This document shows, in pieces, positions 61,101-64,000 of a DNA stretch of 64,000 bases. The notes beneath the pieces were generated by a model that saw only the letters and a program-made list of their open reading frames with translations, was not told where the DNA came from and made no database searches. The position numbers and the translations under genes are program-made. The stretch is from Anaeromyxobacter sp. Its GTDB lineage: Bacteria > Myxococcota > Myxococcia > Myxococcales > Anaeromyxobacteraceae. Numbering within the stretch: position 1 is the stretch's first letter; the number at the start of each line of letters is the position of its first letter. The stretch covers positions 595,916 through 659,915 of the forward strand of contig JADKCZ010000005.1 in the NCBI GenBank assembly GCA_016718565.1, given 5' to 3'.

Positions 61101-61809
61101 GGTCCACCGTGCCCGACCTGCCCACCGTGGCCGCCGTGCCGGCCGCGCGGCCGGGGCGTCCGCTCGGCCGCCCGCTCGGCCTTGGCGATGCGGCTGCGCT
61201 GCTTCACCGAGCAGGTGTAGAAGCGCTCCCGGAGGTCGGCGGTCTCGGCCTCGGTGAGATCCCCGTGCCGCCCGCGCTCCTCCTGGCGCCGCTCCACCGC
61301 GCGGAACAGGCTGACCGCCACCGCCACCGACACGTTGAGCGACTGGCTGAAGCCGCGCATGGGGATGGCGTAGCTCAGGTCGGCCAGCGCCAGCGCCTCC
61401 GGCGAGACGCCGCGGTGCTCGTTGCCGAAGACCAGCGCCACCGGCCCGGCGAAGGAGAGGGCCGTGAGGTCGCGCGAGCCGGGGCCGAGGTGGGTGGCGT
61501 AGACCGCGAAGCCCCGCGCCTTGAGCGCCCCCAGGCACTCCTGGCTGGTCTTCCAGCGGACCACGTCCAGCCACTTGTCGGCGTTCAGGCTGATCTTCTT
61601 GTTGCGGTCGAAGGCCTTCATGGGCCCCTCGATGACGTGCACCTCCTGCACCCCGAAGGCCTCGGCGGTGCGCAGGACGGCGTTGACGTTCTGCACGTCG
61701 GCGAAGGCCTCCATCACCAGCGTGAGGGTGCGGGTCCGCCCGGCGATCACCTCGTCGATGCGGGCCTGCCGCCCGGGCAGCAGGAAGTCCGGCTGGCCGA
61801 GCCGCTGGG

Positions 61810-61813
<4 letters not shown>
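61073..61813 (-). CDS. trmH: SpoU/TrmH-family tRNA/rRNA 2'-O-methyltransferase
   Basis: SAM-dependent ribose methyltransferase (tRNA Gm18-type) of 246 residues. SPOUT motifs: NVNAVLRTAEAFGVQEVHVIEG (motif 1), VALVFGNEHRGVSPEAL (motif 2) and AIPMRGFSQSLNVSVAVAVSLF (motif 3). The C-terminus carries a TrmH-like helix (ADLRERFYTCSVKQRSRIAKAE) and then a Gly/His-rich tail of about 25 residues encoded by tandemly repeated DNA. GTG (61811-61813) overlaps the obgE stop. Other SpoU enzymes are possible, but the NVNAVLRTA start and tail helix fit TrmH best. Confidence 0.85.
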
Positions 61814-63114
<1,301 letters not shown>

Positions 63115-63225
63115 GGCGTGCCTCGGGGCGTGGCGTGGTCCTGCCTGAAACGACGAGCGCCGCGGACCCGGTGTGGGTCGCGGCGCCGTGCTGCGGCCGG
63201 CCGGGTGGCCCGCCGGGAGACCAGG

Positions 63226-63495
63226 CTAGGCCTTGGCCTCGGCCTCGGGGATCACCGAGACGACGCGGCGGTCGCCGCGGGTCTTGGTGTACTTCACGGT
63301 CCCGGCGCAGGTGGCGAAGAGCGTGAAGTCCTTGCCCAGGCCGACGTTGGCGCCCGGGTGGAACAGCGTGCCGCACTGGCGGACCAGGATGTTGCCGGAG
63401 ATGACCTTCTCCGAGCCGTAGATCTTGACGCCGCGGTGCTGCCCGGCCGAGTCGCGGCCGTTGCGGGAGGAGCCCTGTCCTTTTTTGTGAGCCAT
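63226..63495 (-). CDS. rpmA: 50S ribosomal protein bL27
   Basis: Ribosomal protein of 89 residues. Its N-terminus AHKKGQGSSRNGRDSAGQHRGVK and GTLFHPGANVGLGKDFTLFA are invariant bL27 features. ATG at 63493-63495, 17 bases after rplU. Confidence 0.98.
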   Translation of the reverse strand: MAHKKGQGSSRNGRDSAGQHRGVKIYGSEKVISGNILVRQCGTLFHPGANVGLGKDFTLFATCAGTVKYTKTRGDRRVVSVIPEAEAKA

Positions 63496-63512
63496 GGTGA
63501 GTCCGTCCTTCC

Positions 63513-63818
63513 TTAGCCGCGGACCGCGGTGACGAGGATCTCGGTGAAGGACTGGCGGTGACCGCGCTTCTTGGTCCAGCCCTCCTTCTTCTTCCGGTAG
63601 TGGATGACCTTCTTGTGCTTGCCGTGGGCCACGATCTTGCCCTCGACGGCGGCGCCGGCCACCACGGGGGCGCCGACCTTGGCCTCGCCCTCGCCGCCGA
63701 CCATCAGGGCCTCGAAGCTGACCACGCCGCCCACCTCGGCCTCGAGGAGCTCGACCTTGAGCTTGTCGCCCTGCGCCACGCGATACTGCTTCCCGCCGGT
63801 CTTGATCACCGCGTACAT
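63513..63818 (-). CDS. rplU: 50S ribosomal protein bL21
   Basis: Ribosomal protein of 101 residues. Begins MYAVIKTGGKQYRVAQGDKL and has the KVIHYRKKKEGWTKKRGHRQ block. ATG at 63816-63818 is preceded by AAGGAGC; longer in-frame extensions are not part of the gene. First gene of the operon, behind a strong promoter. Confidence 0.98.
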   Translation of the reverse strand: MYAVIKTGGKQYRVAQGDKLKVELLEAEVGGVVSFEALMVGGEGEAKVGAPVVAGAAVEGKIVAHGKHKKVIHYRKKKEGWTKKRGHRQSFTEILVTAVRG

Positions 63819-63909
63819 CGCTTGCTCCTTGGAATCACTGGAGTTTCGCCGGGAGCGCTCTCCGCCTGGTGCCACGGCGGCGCGCCGACCCGACCCTCCG
63901 GGAGGCGGC

Positions 63910-63939
63910 TCTATACGATCCGCCCACCGCGCCTGTCAA
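63910..63939 (-). promoter_or_regulatory. Near-consensus sigma-70 promoter for rplU-rpmA-obgE-trmH
   Basis: Minus strand: -35 TTGACA (63934-63939, perfect), spacer 18, -10 TATAGA (63910-63915, 4 of 6). Transcription should start near 63903, giving a leader of about 85 bases before rplU. Confidence 0.7.
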
Positions 63940-64000
63940 GGATGACGGGAGGTTGCGCCATCCGGGGGCGAGGCCGCCGCGGGCCCCGCCGCTGATCCGG

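Overview
The window is very GC-rich and its genes lie end to end, mostly on the minus strand, with many GTG starts and 4-base ATGA/GTGA overlaps. Gene content (decaheme OmcA/MtrC-type cytochrome, heme-c-binding sensor kinase, type III polyketide synthase, many two-component proteins, complete lpt/kds lipopolysaccharide genes) suggests a Gram-negative, metabolically versatile myxobacterium, most like Anaeromyxobacter (Myxococcota). This is inferred from gene content; no 16S gene or other taxonomic marker is present.

Layout. 1-14.2 kb (minus): partial RNase Z, decaheme lipoprotein cytochrome, PAS histidine kinase, two ABC-2 permeases without an ATPase, a methyl-accepting chemotaxis protein, an M3 oligopeptidase, a heme-c sensor kinase and a MshEN-receiver-TPR protein. 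14.2-20.2 kb (minus): livK-livH-livMG(fused)-livF branched-chain amino acid importer followed by gpsA. 20.4-22.1 kb (plus): a large multi-pass membrane protein. 22.2-27.2 kb (minus): a tightly overlapping five-gene lipid/polyketide operon (type III PKS, ICMT-like methyltransferase, acyl carrier protein, fatty acyl-AMP ligase, flavoprotein). 27.4-39.4 kb (plus): secreted lectin-like protein, clpB, a DUF1460 protein, then a Yip1-TolC-HlyD-MacB-type efflux operon with two different permeases, ending in signal peptidase I.

39.4-47.5 kb: a small lipoprotein, a MocR/PdxR-type regulator divergent from a tiny cysteine/TM protein with shared candidate operators, and a [NiFe]-hydrogenase/HdrA operon (TusA-like, HdrA-like, fused MvhD-MvhG, MvhA, maturation protease). 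47.6-52.4 kb (minus): lptC-lptA-lptB-rpoN-hpf-ptsN. 52.6-55.4 kb: an LpxL-type acyltransferase, a membrane protein and a divergent beta-helix lipoprotein. 55.5-59.3 kb (minus): kdsB-pyrG-kdsA-kdsC. 59.5-64 kb: an RluA-type pseudouridine synthase, a secreted cysteine-repeat protein, and rplU-rpmA-obgE-trmH behind a near-consensus sigma-70 promoter.

How the genes fit together: lpt, kds and lpxL genes make and export lipopolysaccharide; kdsB makes CMP-Kdo from the Kdo produced by KdsA/KdsC, using CTP from PyrG. The PKS operon looks able to activate its own fatty acid, load it on a dedicated carrier protein, extend it to an alkylresorcinol or alkylpyrone, and then methylate and oxidise it. The hydrogenase operon looks like a flavin-based electron-bifurcating Mvh-Hdr module lacking HdrB and HdrC. 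These two operons are the strongest candidates for undescribed biology. Several genes (M3 peptidase, clpB, kdsB) show promoter elements so close to the start codon that leaderless transcripts are likely.
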